A stretch of DNA of 64,000 nucleotides from Chitinophaga pinensis (GTDB lineage: Bacteria > Bacteroidota > Bacteroidia > Chitinophagales > Chitinophagaceae): positions 62,001 through 126,000 of the forward strand of contig CAMDVD010000003.1 of the NCBI GenBank assembly GCA_945878115.1, given 5' to 3'. The first letter of the stretch is position 1; every line of letters begins with the position of its first letter. The translations under genes were made by a program, and so were the position numbers. Shown one piece after another: positions 11,901-20,909 of the stretch. Below the pieces are notes generated by a model that was not told where the DNA came from, did no database searches, and saw only the letters and a program-made list of their open reading frames with translations.

Positions 11901-12303
11901 CTACGTCGAAAGTATTGCCGAAAGACTATCCTTATATACAAGATTGGATGACTGCGAAAAAGAAGAAGAACTGATTCACTTTCAAGATTCATTAATTGAT
12001 CGATTTGGTGCCATTCCTAAACCAGTAAAGGATTTATTTACGGCGCTTCGCGTTCGATGGAAAGCAAAAGAATTAGGCTTTGAAAAAATCGTTTTAAAAA
12101 ACAAACAGCTTCGGTTATATTTTATTTCCAATCCTGATTCACCTTATTTTGAAAGTGCAACTTTTAAAAGGATATTGAACGTTTTGCAAATGCAAATTAA
12201 AAATGCAAGACTAAAAAATGTGGGAACCAACTTCATGCTTGTGATTGATCAAGTCAACACAATTAACGAAGTAGAAAGGCTATTTCTTTTAATGGCAAAT
12301 TAA
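8944..12303 (+). CDS. mfd: Transcription-repair coupling factor Mfd
   Basis: Mfd removes RNA polymerase stalled at lesions and recruits UvrA. The protein has 1119 residues, the normal length. The N-terminal UvrB-like module includes YEPGQFAIRGGIIDIYSFG. The RNA polymerase-interacting CarD-like domain is seen as GDFVAHIDHGIGRYSGLQ. The translocase has Walker A CGDVGFGKTEVAIRAAF, the DEEQ box (LIIDEEQKFGVG), LTATPIPRTLQ and QLRGRVGRS. The C-terminal TRCF domain follows. The reading frame is intact. It begins right after a possible -7 box. Confidence 0.98.
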   Translation: MNVGYLQELYAQHPALKNILDEVLCPKPKLICLQNAFASSFSFIATTVFKQANVNHVFILDDKESAAYFHNDFESLSQALDICLFPDSYKKTGTISELNSSHVMLRAEALMKFNVEMPHRKVLITYPEALIEKVINRDTFSKNTIFIKQNQKLDIEFLIEFMIEMGFSKVDFVYEPGQFAIRGGIIDIYSFGNEHPYRIELFDDEVDTIRIFNPETQLSERKLLQVTIIPNIETHFSSNEKMALFDFLPANTVIWVHDAELMMERIRKMENHFIEKGNIQILDEKEEEITLTKNDFTSCDLLISQIQKRTVIEFGKGFAEDIFSMPIHKTIVLHTKEQPSFNRNFEWLIKDLKERTEEHFTLFIFAENPKQLERLRSIFAELQANILFTPIPISIANGFIDNDIKVVCYTDHQLFQRYHKYKMKQAYSQGKALSLRALKELQPGDFVAHIDHGIGRYSGLQKIDVNGVMQEAVRILYKDNDVLYVNINSLHKITKFTGKEGTEPKMHKIGSGVWEKLKNKTKKQVKDIAADLIKLYAERKASKGFAHSPDSYLQTELEATFMYEDTPDQYKATLDVKKDMESESPMDRLVCGDVGFGKTEVAIRAAFKSVTDSKQAVILVPTTILAYQHYQNIKERLKDFPCTVDYINRFKSSKQKKETLQRLVEGKIDIIIGTHALLGKDVKYKDLGILIIDEEQKFGVGAKEKIRSFKANVDTLTLTATPIPRTLQFSLMGARDLSVINTPPPNRQSVHTELAMFNDELIRDAIYYETERGGQVFFIHNRVQGLAEMKSHLQKLCPDISVGMAHGQLEGDELEEAILDFMAHKYDVLLCTNIVESGVDISNANTMIINNAHQFGLSDLHQLRGRVGRSNKKAFCYLLSPSLSLLPSDSKKRLQTIEQYSELGSGFAISMRDLDIRGAGNMLGGEQSGFITDIGFEMYQKILNEAIRELKHNEFKEVFKDQILDKQDYVSDCTVDTDLEILIPDSYVESIAERLSLYTRLDDCEKEEELIHFQDSLIDRFGAIPKPVKDLFTALRVRWKAKELGFEKIVLKNKQLRLYFISNPDSPYFESATFKRILNVLQMQIKNARLKNVGTNFMLVIDQVNTINEVERLFLLMAN

Positions 12304-12463
12304 AATTTGAGGGGTCATATTTTAATAAAAAAAATACGTCTCGTTTTACCAATTGCCTACAACCCTTACGAATACTGCAATCGCCCCTTATCCACATCAT
12401 TGTGCATTACTATTTCGGCTGATGCCTCATGCATACTATACTTTTACCAGCAAAAGAAAACCC

Positions 12464-13123
12464 ATGACTTTAGAACAATTGATGCTACAAAGTGAGGCTT
12501 TAATATTTGGTGCGGACAAACCTTTAACAGCAATAGATATAATCCAATTATTAATAGACTCTTCTTCCGATGAAAAAATTGATTTGGATAAATTAGCAAG
12601 TGCGCTAGAGGCTGTTGTCGAAAAATACTCTTCTGATTTTTATCCATTTGAAGTTAAACAAATTGGTGGCGGTTATCAATTTTTGACTAAGAAAGATTTT
12701 TATCCTTCTTTGGCAAAATTAAATGGCGAGAAATTCGTAAAAAGACTTTCAACTGCAGCTTTAGAAACTCTTTCTATTATTGCCTACAAACAACCAATTA
12801 CTAAAGGAGAAATTGAAAACATTAGAGGCGTCAATTCTGATTATTCAGTACAAAAATTATTAGAGAAAGAATTGATTGTTATTTCTGGAAGAATGGAAGA
12901 CATGGTTGGAAAACCGCTAACGTACAACACCTCTAAATCTTTCATGGATTATCTTGGATTAAATAATTTGGATGAACTTCCTAAATTAAATGAAATCTTG
13001 CAACAAGAAATGTTAGTACCAACTGCGGCATTAGATGCTATTCCAGAGTCCAATACGCAATTAGTAGTTGGCGAAGATGGCGAACTAAAAGAAATAGAAA
13101 CCTTACCTAGCCAGGATAATTAA
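12464..13123 (+). CDS. scpB: Segregation and condensation protein B
   Basis: ScpB is a winged-helix partner of ScpA in the SMC condensin complex. The frame is open from 12353, but the ATG at 12464 (MTLEQLMLQSEALIFGADKP) is preferred: homology to the family starts there, while the extra 37 residues look like translated intergenic DNA. The resulting 219-residue protein shows EALIFGADKPLTAIDI and the second winged helix AALETLSIIAYKQPITKGEIENIRG. The acidic tail is usual. It lies about 160 bases after mfd; scpA is not in the window. Confidence 0.93.
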   Translation: MTLEQLMLQSEALIFGADKPLTAIDIIQLLIDSSSDEKIDLDKLASALEAVVEKYSSDFYPFEVKQIGGGYQFLTKKDFYPSLAKLNGEKFVKRLSTAALETLSIIAYKQPITKGEIENIRGVNSDYSVQKLLEKELIVISGRMEDMVGKPLTYNTSKSFMDYLGLNNLDELPKLNEILQQEMLVPTAALDAIPESNTQLVVGEDGELKEIETLPSQDN

Positions 13124-13660
13124 TTTTAGAAGTAGATTAATTCTATCTGTATTTACAAGTATTGTTATACAGCATTTTTGGCCTTTACCAATTAAGTATT
13201 CATGCTGTTTAATTACATAAATTTCATGTACGATTTATAACTTTAGAATTATTGGTTTGGTTTACATCAGTAAATATAAAATTGCTTGCCATCTCCTATT
13301 GAATATGAAAAATTAGCTGGAACATAAAGTAAATTTTGGTTTCAAATTCTTAAAGAATATAGTATAGGTATTGGTTCAATTTTTATGCAAAACAACCCTT
13401 TACAACAGTTGTTTGAACCTCACAAATGATTTTGAAATAATGTAGTTTAGTATCCTTTTTCTACCTCATTTGTGAATAACTCCACTTTCTTATTGAAAGA
13501 AATCAATAAATAAAGTACTATTTCACAAAATACATTCCCCTAAAATGCGCATCAAGTAAGCATTTACCCATAGTGGCACATAATTTGTAGTAAAATAGCG
13601 TAAAATGTTGAAAAATAGTAGATAACTTTGCCAAGTGGCTCGATATTTTTCTAATTCAAA
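13124..13660. other. 537-base intergenic stretch
   Basis: No convincing gene is seen on either strand. An inverted repeat, CACAAATGA at 13421-13429 and TCATTTGTG at 13466-13474, has a 36-base loop and is too loose to call a terminator. A -7-like TAACTTTG lies at 13623-13630, about 30 bases before the next gene. Confidence 0.5.
13623..13630 (+). promoter_or_regulatory. Probable -7 box (TAACTTTG) before the CotH-like gene
   Basis: TAACTTTG matches TAnnTTTG and lies 30 bases before the ATG at 13661. A -33 TTTG at normal spacing is not evident. Confidence 0.35.
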
Positions 13661-16069
13661 ATGCAAACTATGATTACCATTCAAAAGAATAATCCAGTAG
13701 CAAAACTGAAAATCAAATTTGCCATATTGTGTTTTTTATTGGGCATCGTTTCTTTAGGCATTTCCGCACAATCTATAACTTTTAGTGGCCCAGGCGCCCA
13801 AATAGCAGACTCTAGCGTAACTGAATATGATATTGAAGTTGCCAATGTTCCTCAACAATTCATGAGTCCAAATTTTGGATTAGTAAGTATACAATTAAAC
13901 ATTACTCATCCTTATTTACAAAATTTAAGAGCCATATTAATGACTCCGCGCGGAACAGTAATCAAATTATTTACAGGAGTTGGTGGTAATTCCCAGGACA
14001 TGACGAACACTATTTTGAGTGATACTGCCTCTACGGCCATAGCAGGAAGTATACTTGCCCCTTATACAGGTTATTACAAACCTGAAGAATTGCTTGGTAA
14101 TGCCAATAATTACCAATCGTTAAATGGAACATGGAAATTATTTATTTTTGATGATGCATTAACAGCAGTTGGCACCTTAAATTATTGGAACATTACCTTT
14201 GGATCAAATGCTAGCAGTCCTTCTCCTTTTTCAAGCAATATCCCTGTTATATATATCAATACGTATAATCAACCATTAGATAATCTAAATTATGATTCAG
14301 CGTATATAAGAATACTCAATCATCCACTCGGAAATGCCAAAAACAATGTAACTGATTCTGTAAGTGAGTATCAAGGTAATGCCGAAATAAAAATTAGAGG
14401 ACAGTATACCCTTCAATTGCCACAAAAATCTTATGGACTCTCTCTATTATCTAATTCTTAGACAGACACAAGTGCAGCAATGATGGGTATGCCAACGGGG
14501 CAAGATTGGGTGCTTATCGGTGGCTATAATGACAAATCCTTTATTCGGAACACCCTCATGTATAAACTTTTCAATGAGATGGGGCATTATGCATCACATA
14601 CCAAACATTGTGAAGTTTTTTTAAATGGTGAATATATTGGCGTTTACATTTTTATGGAAAAAATACGCAGAGCAAGTAATCGCCTCCCTATTACAAAAAT
14701 GCTAGCCACAGATACAACAGGCGACAATCTAACTGGAGGATACATTTTTCGACACGATTATATAAGTGACACCACTGGTTGGAATTCTCAAGTAGGACCA
14801 CCAGATTGCCCAACCAACGTAGCAAATTATCAATATGAATACCCAAGCGAAAACAATATTAAACCTTCTCAGAAAAATTATTTGCAACAATTTGTAGACA
14901 CCTTTGAACAAAGAATTTTTAGTCCTGAATTTGCAGATCCAGAAAAAGGATATAGACCATTGTGTGATATCCCATCTTTTGCAGATTATTTAATTTGCAA
15001 TGAATTCGCTTGGAATGGAGATGGCTTTGCTAAAAGCTTTTTTATGCACAAAGACAGAGATTCCAAAGATGGCAAATTACATGCAGGTCCTATCTGGGAT
15101 TTCGATTGGTCTTTAAAACGTATGCCTTGGACAAATCCTGCTGACATGTCTGGCTGGAACCATACAACCTTCCCTTGCAATAATTTACAATCTACCTTGC
15201 CGTGGCATGCCGTTATGATGACAGATACTTTTTTTCAAAACAGTGTTCGTTGTCAATGGGAAGAATTTAGAAAAACAATTTTAAACAAAACTTCTATTTA
15301 CCATTACATTGATTCTATGGCAGCCTATTTAGAAGAAGCCCAACAAAGACATTATACAAGATGGCCAATTTGGGGAATTAATGTTGGCACTAATGAATTA
15401 CCTCCATTCGCTATGAATTATCGTGAAGAATTAGATTCATTAAAAGCAACTATCGGTCGACGATTAATTTGGTTAGATGCAAACATCCCTGGACATTGTG
15501 CATCCAGTACAACAACTCCCATTGTAAAATCGGATACCATTACAAAGGTATTTACTTGTTTAACTTGCACTGCTACAGTTTGCACTTCAATTGAAGATAG
15601 TCAATTACCGATTGGACCTGGCTCTATCACTTATTCGACTTGTGATATCCCAGTCGGCTATAGTGCTGAATTTTCAAACACAAACGGCTGCTTAACATTC
15701 ACCCCTAGTCTTATTCATCCAACAGCAGATACCGTAATGACTTGTTTAATAGCATGTAAACTAGGCATCTGTGATACGACATTTATTATTCTCATTCCAC
15801 CACCAATACATATTATTCCTTCTCTTGAAGCAGGTGTTTCTTTATATCCAACCCCTACGTCAACTGTATTATACATGCAAGCTACCAATACATTTATTGC
15901 AAATATTCAAATTATGGACATTTCTGGAAGAGTTATTTACTCAAATTCCGACATGGATAGCAACAATTTCAGGAAGGAAATAAATACGAGTACTTGGCAT
16001 TCAGGTATCTACTTTGCTACAGTCACTACAGACGAATACCGTGTTACTTATAAAATCATAAAGGAATAG
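13661..16069 (+). pseudogene. P-domain/CotH/T9SS secreted protein interrupted by one in-frame TAG
   Basis: Two open stretches, 13661-14461 and 14480-16069, lie in the same frame and are separated by one TAG at 14459-14461. The first encodes a signal peptide (...SLGISAQS), a proprotein-convertase P domain (about residues 37-180, ending SLNGTWKLFIFDDALTAVG...) and the beginning of a CotH domain (KIRGQYTLQLPQKSYGLSL). After the stop the CotH homology resumes at once (MMGMPTGQDWVLIGGYNDKSFIRN, then GPIWDFDWSLKR). It ends with a T9SS type A sorting domain (SLYPTPTS...YKIIKE). CotH proteins are kinase-like and phosphorylate secreted proteins. A single CAG-to-TAG change would explain the break; read-through or a sequence error are alternatives. 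Confidence 0.8.
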
Positions 16070-16216
16070 AATATTCATTGTAGAAGACAGGCAAGACTAA
16101 TATTGTTTTCATCATTTTCCCTCCTACTTCCGTTTACAAATCAATCATTAAGATTGGGATTAAATACTTTTACTCAGCGTGAATTATAATAATCAAGTCC
16201 TTTGAGTTAGGCTCAT

Positions 16217-16248
16217 AAAAAAACCGTCCTACATAGAACGGTTTTTTT
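16217..16248. terminator. Bidirectional rho-independent terminator
   Basis: AAAAAAACCGT (16217-16227) pairs with ACGGTTTTTTT (16238-16248) around a 10-base loop. A-runs and T-runs flank both sides, so it can end both the CotH-like gene (plus) and rpsP (minus). Confidence 0.85.
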
Positions 16249-16270
16249 TTATAATTATTGGAATGAATTA

Positions 16271-16954
16271 TTATTCGGCTGCTGGAGCTTCTGCTTCAGT
16301 GCTTGCTGTTTCCTCTGTTGCCGCAACTGGTGCTTCAACAACTGGTGCTTCAACAACTGGTGCTTCAACAACTGGTGCTTCAACAACTGGTGCTTCAACA
16401 ACTGGTGCTTCCGCAACTGGTGCTTCCGCAACTGGTGCTTCAACAACTGGTGCTTCAACAACTGGAGTTTCTGCTACTTCATTTACTGCTTCTTGTTCCT
16501 GTACAGCTGGAGCAACTTCTGCTACAACTGGTTTTGGTGCTTCAACTACTTTAATGATTGGTTGAATTTTAGAAGCCGCTTTTGTTTTTTTATGACTTTC
16601 TTGACGATCAGCAACTAAAACTTCGTGAGAACCATTCCAAGATTCAAACTTCTTATTTGCTTCTTCTTCTGTAAATAATCCCAATTTAACGCCACGCAAT
16701 AAATGCTTCATATACAATACTCCTTTAAAAGATAGTATTCTATTAACAGTATGCGTTGGTTCAGCACCTTGACCTAGCCAATGTAAGGCTCGCTCACGAT
16801 TAACTTGAATAGTTGCAGGTACAGTTAATGGATTATAGGTACCTAATTTTTCGATGAATTTACCATCACGACGTGAAGTTGAGTTGGCAATTACGATAAA
16901 ATAAAATGGGCGTTTCTTAGCGCCATGACGTTGAAGTCTGATTTTTACTGACAT
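16271..16954 (-). CDS. rpsP: 30S ribosomal protein S16 with repetitive C-terminal tail
   Basis: S16 binds 16S rRNA in the 30S body. Residues 1 to about 85 are normal S16 (MSVKIRLQRHGAKKRPFYFIV, DGKFIEKLGTYNPL). The protein is 227 residues instead of about 80-90. The extra part has a Lys-rich linker and then a low-complexity acidic Ala/Pro/Glu/Val region, with nine consecutive five-residue units of the type V(V/A)EAP encoded by 15-base repeats. Extended S16 tails are known in Bacteroidota; the repeat number here looks liable to change. The usual rimM-trmD-rplS neighbours are absent. Confidence 0.95.
   Translation of the reverse strand: MSVKIRLQRHGAKKRPFYFIVIANSTSRRDGKFIEKLGTYNPLTVPATIQVNRERALHWLGQGAEPTHTVNRILSFKGVLYMKHLLRGVKLGLFTEEEANKKFESWNGSHEVLVADRQESHKKTKAASKIQPIIKVVEAPKPVVAEVAPAVQEQEAVNEVAETPVVEAPVVEAPVAEAPVAEAPVVEAPVVEAPVVEAPVVEAPVVEAPVAATEETASTEAEAPAAE
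16326..16460. repeat. 15-base tandem repeat in rpsP, nine units
   Basis: The unit is ACTGGTGCTTCAACA on the plus strand; two units carry CCGCA in place of CAACA. It encodes the VVEAP/VAEAP pentapeptides of the S16 tail. The near identity of units points to recent slippage or unequal recombination. Confidence 0.95.
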
Positions 16955-17005
16955 AAATAATAGAGATTATTTTAGTTTTGGGTTAATAAATTTTTTATTG
17001 GAGTG

Positions 17006-17013
17006 CAAAGGTA
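17006..17013 (-). promoter_or_regulatory. -7 box (TACCTTTG) for rpsP
   Basis: On the minus strand TACCTTTG matches TAnnTTTG and lies 51 bases before the rpsP ATG. No clear -33 box is seen. Confidence 0.45.
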
Positions 17014-17099
17014 AGTTTTAATTTCATAAAATTTGACACATTTTACTTCTTATTTAATTATTTTTTTCAAATAAACTATATTGTATTGACAAGAACTAG

Positions 17100-17107
17100 T
17101 ACTTTTG
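17100..17107 (+). promoter_or_regulatory. Possible -7 box (TACTTTTG) before the MlaE-like gene
   Basis: TACTTTTG matches TAnnTTTG and ends 8 bases before the preferred ATG at 17116. If used, the mRNA would be nearly leaderless, which argues against the upstream TTG at 17086 as start. Confidence 0.35.
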
Positions 17108-17115
17108 AATGCTCC

Positions 17116-17856
17116 ATGATAAAATTTTTAGAACATTTTGGAAGTTACCTATACATGCTCAAAGGTATGTTTACTCGACCTGAAAACTTGCGTGTCTATT
17201 GGAAAGAATTTATTCATCAATGTTATGATATTGGCATAGGTTCCATAGGAATAGTCTTTATCATCTCCTTGTTTTTAGGTGCGGTTACTACCGTGCAAAC
17301 AGCCTATCAGTTAATTAGTCCACTTGTCCAAAAATACGTGATTGCACAAATCATCCGCGACAGCACTCTATTAGAATTATCTCCTACTGTTGTTTGTATT
17401 GTATTGGCTGGTGTGGTAGGTTCCAAAATTGCATCTGAATTAGGCAATATGCGGGTGAGTGAACAAATAGATGCACTTGAAATTATGGGCATCAATACAA
17501 AAACGTATTTGATAGCACCAAAAATTGTTGCTGCACTTCTAGTCATTCCATGTTTGATAAGCATTTCTATGTTCTTGAGTATTGCTGGCGGATATTTTGC
17601 AGGTACATTCACGGGCATATTATCTGAGCAACAATTTTCGCAAGGTTTGCTGAAAGACTTCACGACTTTCAATCTCACCTTCGGACTAATCAAAGCATTC
17701 ACCTTTGCTTTTATCATTACGAGTATTTCTGCTTACTTTGGTTATAATGTTCGTGGTGGCGCACTAGAAATAGGAAGAGCATCTACCACTTCGGTTGTCA
17801 TTAGTTGCATACTGATACTATTTGCCGATTATGGTTTAGCCGCTTTATTATTATAG
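17116..17856 (+). CDS. mlaE: MlaE-family ABC transporter permease
   Basis: The integral membrane permease of an MCE/Mla-type lipid transporter, which moves phospholipid between the two membranes. The chosen ATG (MIKFLEHFGSYLYMLKGMF) gives 246 residues with about five or six membrane segments. The diagnostic segment is ELGNMRVSEQIDALEIMGINTKTYLIAPK, the MlaE signature that contacts the ATPase. An in-frame TTG at 17086 would add ten residues without family support. The ATPase gene follows 58 bases later; the MCE substrate-binding gene is not in the window. Confidence 0.9.
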   Translation: MIKFLEHFGSYLYMLKGMFTRPENLRVYWKEFIHQCYDIGIGSIGIVFIISLFLGAVTTVQTAYQLISPLVQKYVIAQIIRDSTLLELSPTVVCIVLAGVVGSKIASELGNMRVSEQIDALEIMGINTKTYLIAPKIVAALLVIPCLISISMFLSIAGGYFAGTFTGILSEQQFSQGLLKDFTTFNLTFGLIKAFTFAFIITSISAYFGYNVRGGALEIGRASTTSVVISCILILFADYGLAALLL

Positions 17857-17914
17857 ACTCAAGTATTAATTACCACACACAACTTTTTTTTATAAACAGC
17901 ATTAAAAAATAATT

Positions 17915-18700
17915 TTGATAGAAATTAAACATATTAAAAAATCATTTTCGGATAAAACTGTATTGCAAGACATTTCGTGCAATATGGAAAGTGGGAAAGT
18001 GAATTTAATTATTGGATCAAGCGGAAGTGGCAAAACTGTTTTGATGAAGTGTATTGTTGGATTAATGAATGTAGATGCAGGTGAAATAAAATACGAAGGA
18101 ATTGATTTTGTGAACATGGAAGAAAAAGATCGCAAAGAGCTCAGAACCCAGATTGGGATGTTATTTCAAGGCTCTGCATTATTCGACAGCATGACTGTTG
18201 AACAAAACGTAATGTTCCCATTAGACATGTTTACAAGAATGAATTTTAGCGAAAAGAAAAAACGTATTAATGCGGTTTTAGATGAAGTTAACCTTAAGGA
18301 TTCCAACAATAAATTTCCGGCCGCATTAAGTGGTGGAATGAAAAAAAGAGTTGCTTTAGCAAGAGCAATTGTATTAAATCCGAAATATTTGTTTTGTGAT
18401 GAACCCAACTCAGGATTAGACCCTCAGACTTCCTTGGTAATTGACAAACTCATCATGCAAATCACGAAGGAATATAATATAACCACAATCATCAATACCC
18501 ACGATATGAATACCGTGATGGAAAGTGGTGACCATATTGTTTACTTGCATCAAGGAAAGAAACAATGGGAAGGGACCAATAAGGAAATTATTTATAACCA
18601 AGACACTTACCTCAATGATTTTATTTTTGCTTCTGAATTTTTACAAAGTGCCAAACAAATGAAAATTCAGTACGCTAATGCAAAAACAAACACACCATAG
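17915..18700 (+). CDS. mlaF: MlaF-like ABC transporter ATP-binding protein
   Basis: The ATPase partner of the preceding permease, 261 residues from a TTG start (MIEIKHIKKSFSDKTVLQD). Complete ABC signatures are visible: Walker A GSSGSGKTVLMK, Q-loop IGMLFQGSALFDSM, signature ALSGGMKKRVALARAI and Walker B YLFCDEPNSGLDP, followed by the switch His in NTHDMNTV. GMLFQGSALFDSMTVEQNVMFPL is characteristic of the MlaF branch. Its 3' end overlaps the convergent nhaD by 26 bases. Confidence 0.92.
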   Translation: MIEIKHIKKSFSDKTVLQDISCNMESGKVNLIIGSSGSGKTVLMKCIVGLMNVDAGEIKYEGIDFVNMEEKDRKELRTQIGMLFQGSALFDSMTVEQNVMFPLDMFTRMNFSEKKKRINAVLDEVNLKDSNNKFPAALSGGMKKRVALARAIVLNPKYLFCDEPNSGLDPQTSLVIDKLIMQITKEYNITTIINTHDMNTVMESGDHIVYLHQGKKQWEGTNKEIIYNQDTYLNDFIFASEFLQSAKQMKIQYANAKTNTP

Positions 18701-19937
18701 CCCCAATTAGAAATCCGATCAAAGTTGCCAAACTGATATTCTTTAGATACCAAACAAAAGATATACTTTCAATACCCATTGCAGCAATACCCGCAGCCGA
18801 ACCGATAATTAAGATACTTCCTCCTGTACCTGTGCAAAATGCTAAATAATTCCAGAAGAAATGCCCAGTTGGATATTGAGCTAAAGTATACATTCCTTGT
18901 AATGAAGCAACCAACGGCACGTTATCAAAAATGGATGAAACCAATCCAATACTTGTTAGAATTACAGAATCCTGCTTGATATGTTGGGATAAAAATTGCG
19001 AACATTGTGCAAGAAAACCCGAAGCTTCAAGCGCTGCAACAGACAATAAAATACCCATAAAAAATAAAATACTTGGCATGTCAATTCTTTCTAATGCCGA
19101 AAAAATAGAAGATGGCGTATCAGCAGGTCGATCACTTTTTTTATGCATGGATTCACATACTACCCAAAGTATCCCCACTGCCAACATCATTCCCATAAAC
19201 GGTGGCAAGTGCGTAATTGCTTTAAAAAAAGGAACAAATAATAGCAATCCTACACCAAGGAATAAAATTAATTTTCTGTCTTTTTTAGCTGATTCGAGAA
19301 CAATATTTTCATTTTCCTTTGGAATAAAATTACCCGTCAATTTTCGCATGAGTAACAACATCGGAATTATTACTGAGACTAAACATGGAATAAACAAAGT
19401 AGTAATAACACCTATCCCTGAAATTTGATTTCCTATCCAAAGCATAGTCGTAGTTACATCGCCAATTGGGCTCCAAGCCCCACCAGCGTTGGCGGCTATA
19501 ATAACCATACTGATGACAATCATTCTATCTTGCTTATCACTTACTATTTTTTGTACTAAGGAAGCCATTACAATGGCAGTGGTCAAATTATCCAATACAG
19601 CAGACAGAAAGAAGGAGATAATGGTAACTATTATTAATAAGGTACGCTTATTGGTTGTGGTTATTTTATCTACGATGATCTGAAATCCTTGATGCAAATC
19701 AATCAATTCAACAATAGTCATCGCACCAATTAAGAAAAATAGTATGCTGGCTATATCGCCAATATGTCCATGCAATTGCTGATTGATATTGGAAAAGTCT
19801 GGATTAAAAAAGATATAAATCACCCAACACAACACGCCTGTTATTAATGCCGTAGCTGCTTTATCTACATGTATTTTATGTTCAAAAACGATAAAAATAT
19901 AGCCCAATAAAAATACAGCAATAAGTAAATAAGACAT
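18675..19937 (-). CDS. nhaD: Na+/H+ antiporter NhaD
   Basis: A 420-residue membrane protein of the NhaD/ArsB (ion transporter) superfamily that exchanges sodium for protons. About 11-13 hydrophobic segments are seen. Family motifs include SAVLDNLTTAIVMASLV, AANAGGAWSPIGDVTTTMLWIG and SIFDNVPLVASLQGM, the paired half-helices that bind the ion. The C-terminus has TGTGGSILIIGSAAGIAAMG. It is a single-gene unit read opposite to mlaF, with its stop inside the mlaF 3' end. Confidence 0.92.
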   Translation of the reverse strand: MSYLLIAVFLLGYIFIVFEHKIHVDKAATALITGVLCWVIYIFFNPDFSNINQQLHGHIGDIASILFFLIGAMTIVELIDLHQGFQIIVDKITTTNKRTLLIIVTIISFFLSAVLDNLTTAIVMASLVQKIVSDKQDRMIVISMVIIAANAGGAWSPIGDVTTTMLWIGNQISGIGVITTLFIPCLVSVIIPMLLLMRKLTGNFIPKENENIVLESAKKDRKLILFLGVGLLLFVPFFKAITHLPPFMGMMLAVGILWVVCESMHKKSDRPADTPSSIFSALERIDMPSILFFMGILLSVAALEASGFLAQCSQFLSQHIKQDSVILTSIGLVSSIFDNVPLVASLQGMYTLAQYPTGHFFWNYLAFCTGTGGSILIIGSAAGIAAMGIESISFVWYLKNISLATLIGFLIGAMVCLFLH

Positions 19938-19941
19938 ACAA

Positions 19942-19949
19942 CAAATGTA
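19942..19949 (-). promoter_or_regulatory. -7 box (TACATTTG), 4 bases before the nhaD ATG
   Basis: TACATTTG on the minus strand matches TAnnTTTG and ends 4 bases before the start codon, which predicts a leaderless or nearly leaderless nhaD transcript. Confidence 0.4.
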
Positions 19950-20141
19950 AACTAAATTGTTAGTATCACTTGATATCTATCGCATGCAAAGTTTATTTAA
20001 CAAGGAAGCTATTCACATCCTCAAAACTACAAAATCAATATTTTTTTAAGGACCATTAAATTTGTATCAAGCAAAATCAGAACTAAAACTACCTCTACTG
20101 TTAATGCCTAAAGCTAATTTCCATGATAGAGGATATTAAAC

Positions 20142-20149
20142 TAGATTTG
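20142..20149 (+). promoter_or_regulatory. -7 box (TAGATTTG) before the acyl-CoA thioesterase
   Basis: TAGATTTG matches TAnnTTTG and ends 20 bases before the ATG at 20170. The expected -33 position holds only a T-run. Confidence 0.4.
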
Positions 20150-20169
20150 CGCCATAAATAAAAAGAGAA

Positions 20170-20697
20170 ATGACACCAAAAAAACCAAAGGACACGGTAA
20201 CTGTGATGAGCGAATTAGTGTTACCAAATGACACAAACACACTTGGCAATTTAATGGGAGGGAGACTGATGCATTGGATGGATATAGCCGCAGCACTAGC
20301 TTGTATGCGCCATTGCGGATGCCCTGTAGTAACTGCCTCCGCGGATAATATTTCTTTTGAAGCGCCAGTAAGATTAGGCAATGTACTCACCATTGAAGCT
20401 ACCGTTTCTAGAGCATTTAACACCTCACTGGAGGTTTATTTAAAAGTTCATGGCGAAGATATCCCTACACAATTCAAATATCTTTCCAACGAAGCCTATA
20501 TGACTTTTGTGGCATTGGATCCAAATGGCAAGCCTAGAAAAGTGCCAGAATTAATTCCTGAAACAGAAGAAGAAATAAAGCGATATGAAGGCGCATTGCG
20601 TCGTAGGCAATTAAGACTTATCCTTTCTGGAAGAATGAAACCAGTAGAGGCAACAGAATTAAAAAAATTGTTTTCAGACGAAATATTAATAAAATAA
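20170..20697 (+). CDS. Acyl-CoA thioesterase (YciA/BFIT-type hotdog)
   Basis: A 175-residue hotdog enzyme of the acyl-CoA hydrolase group. The N-terminus has VMSELVLPNDTNTLGNLMGGRLMHWMDIAAALAC, in which N(T)xxGNLxGG and the Asp of the helix form the active site. ASADNISFEAPVRLGNVLTIEA follows as usual. The C-terminal tail after FVALDPNGKPR is charged and helical. It should hydrolyse medium- or long-chain acyl-CoA; the exact chain length is not readable. It is a stand-alone gene. Confidence 0.92.
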   Translation: MTPKKPKDTVTVMSELVLPNDTNTLGNLMGGRLMHWMDIAAALACMRHCGCPVVTASADNISFEAPVRLGNVLTIEATVSRAFNTSLEVYLKVHGEDIPTQFKYLSNEAYMTFVALDPNGKPRKVPELIPETEEEIKRYEGALRRRQLRLILSGRMKPVEATELKKLFSDEILIK

Positions 20698-20909
20698 ACG
20701 AGTTTAAATAAAGGAGCAGTCTTTACTTAGACAAGTGAAGACTGCTTAATCCCTAACCAAATCAACCTATGAAAATCGTAAAAGAGATGTGTGCGAATGT
20801 AAACTTGATTTAGTTAAATGCAAAATAATATTCTAGCAAACTTTTTAATTGCAGACCAAAAAAATAACTTATTATTACTCCTATTATTCCACAACAAAAT
20901 TGACCATTT

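Noticed and set aside
12353-12463. Upstream extension of scpB
   Set aside because: Family similarity begins at ATG 12464; the extension reads like non-coding sequence.
13421-13474. Terminator from CACAAATGA/TCATTTGTG
   Set aside because: The loop of 36 bases is too long and there is no T-run after the stem.
16326-16460. CRISPR-like array
   Set aside because: The 15-base units are contiguous without spacers and encode the VVEAP tail of S16.
16263-16565. Open frames on the plus strand across rpsP (Gly/Ala/Ser/Thr- and Leu/Val/Gln-repeat proteins)
   Set aside because: They are shadows of the 15-base repeat that encodes the S16 tail on the other strand; composition is extreme and no start context is seen.
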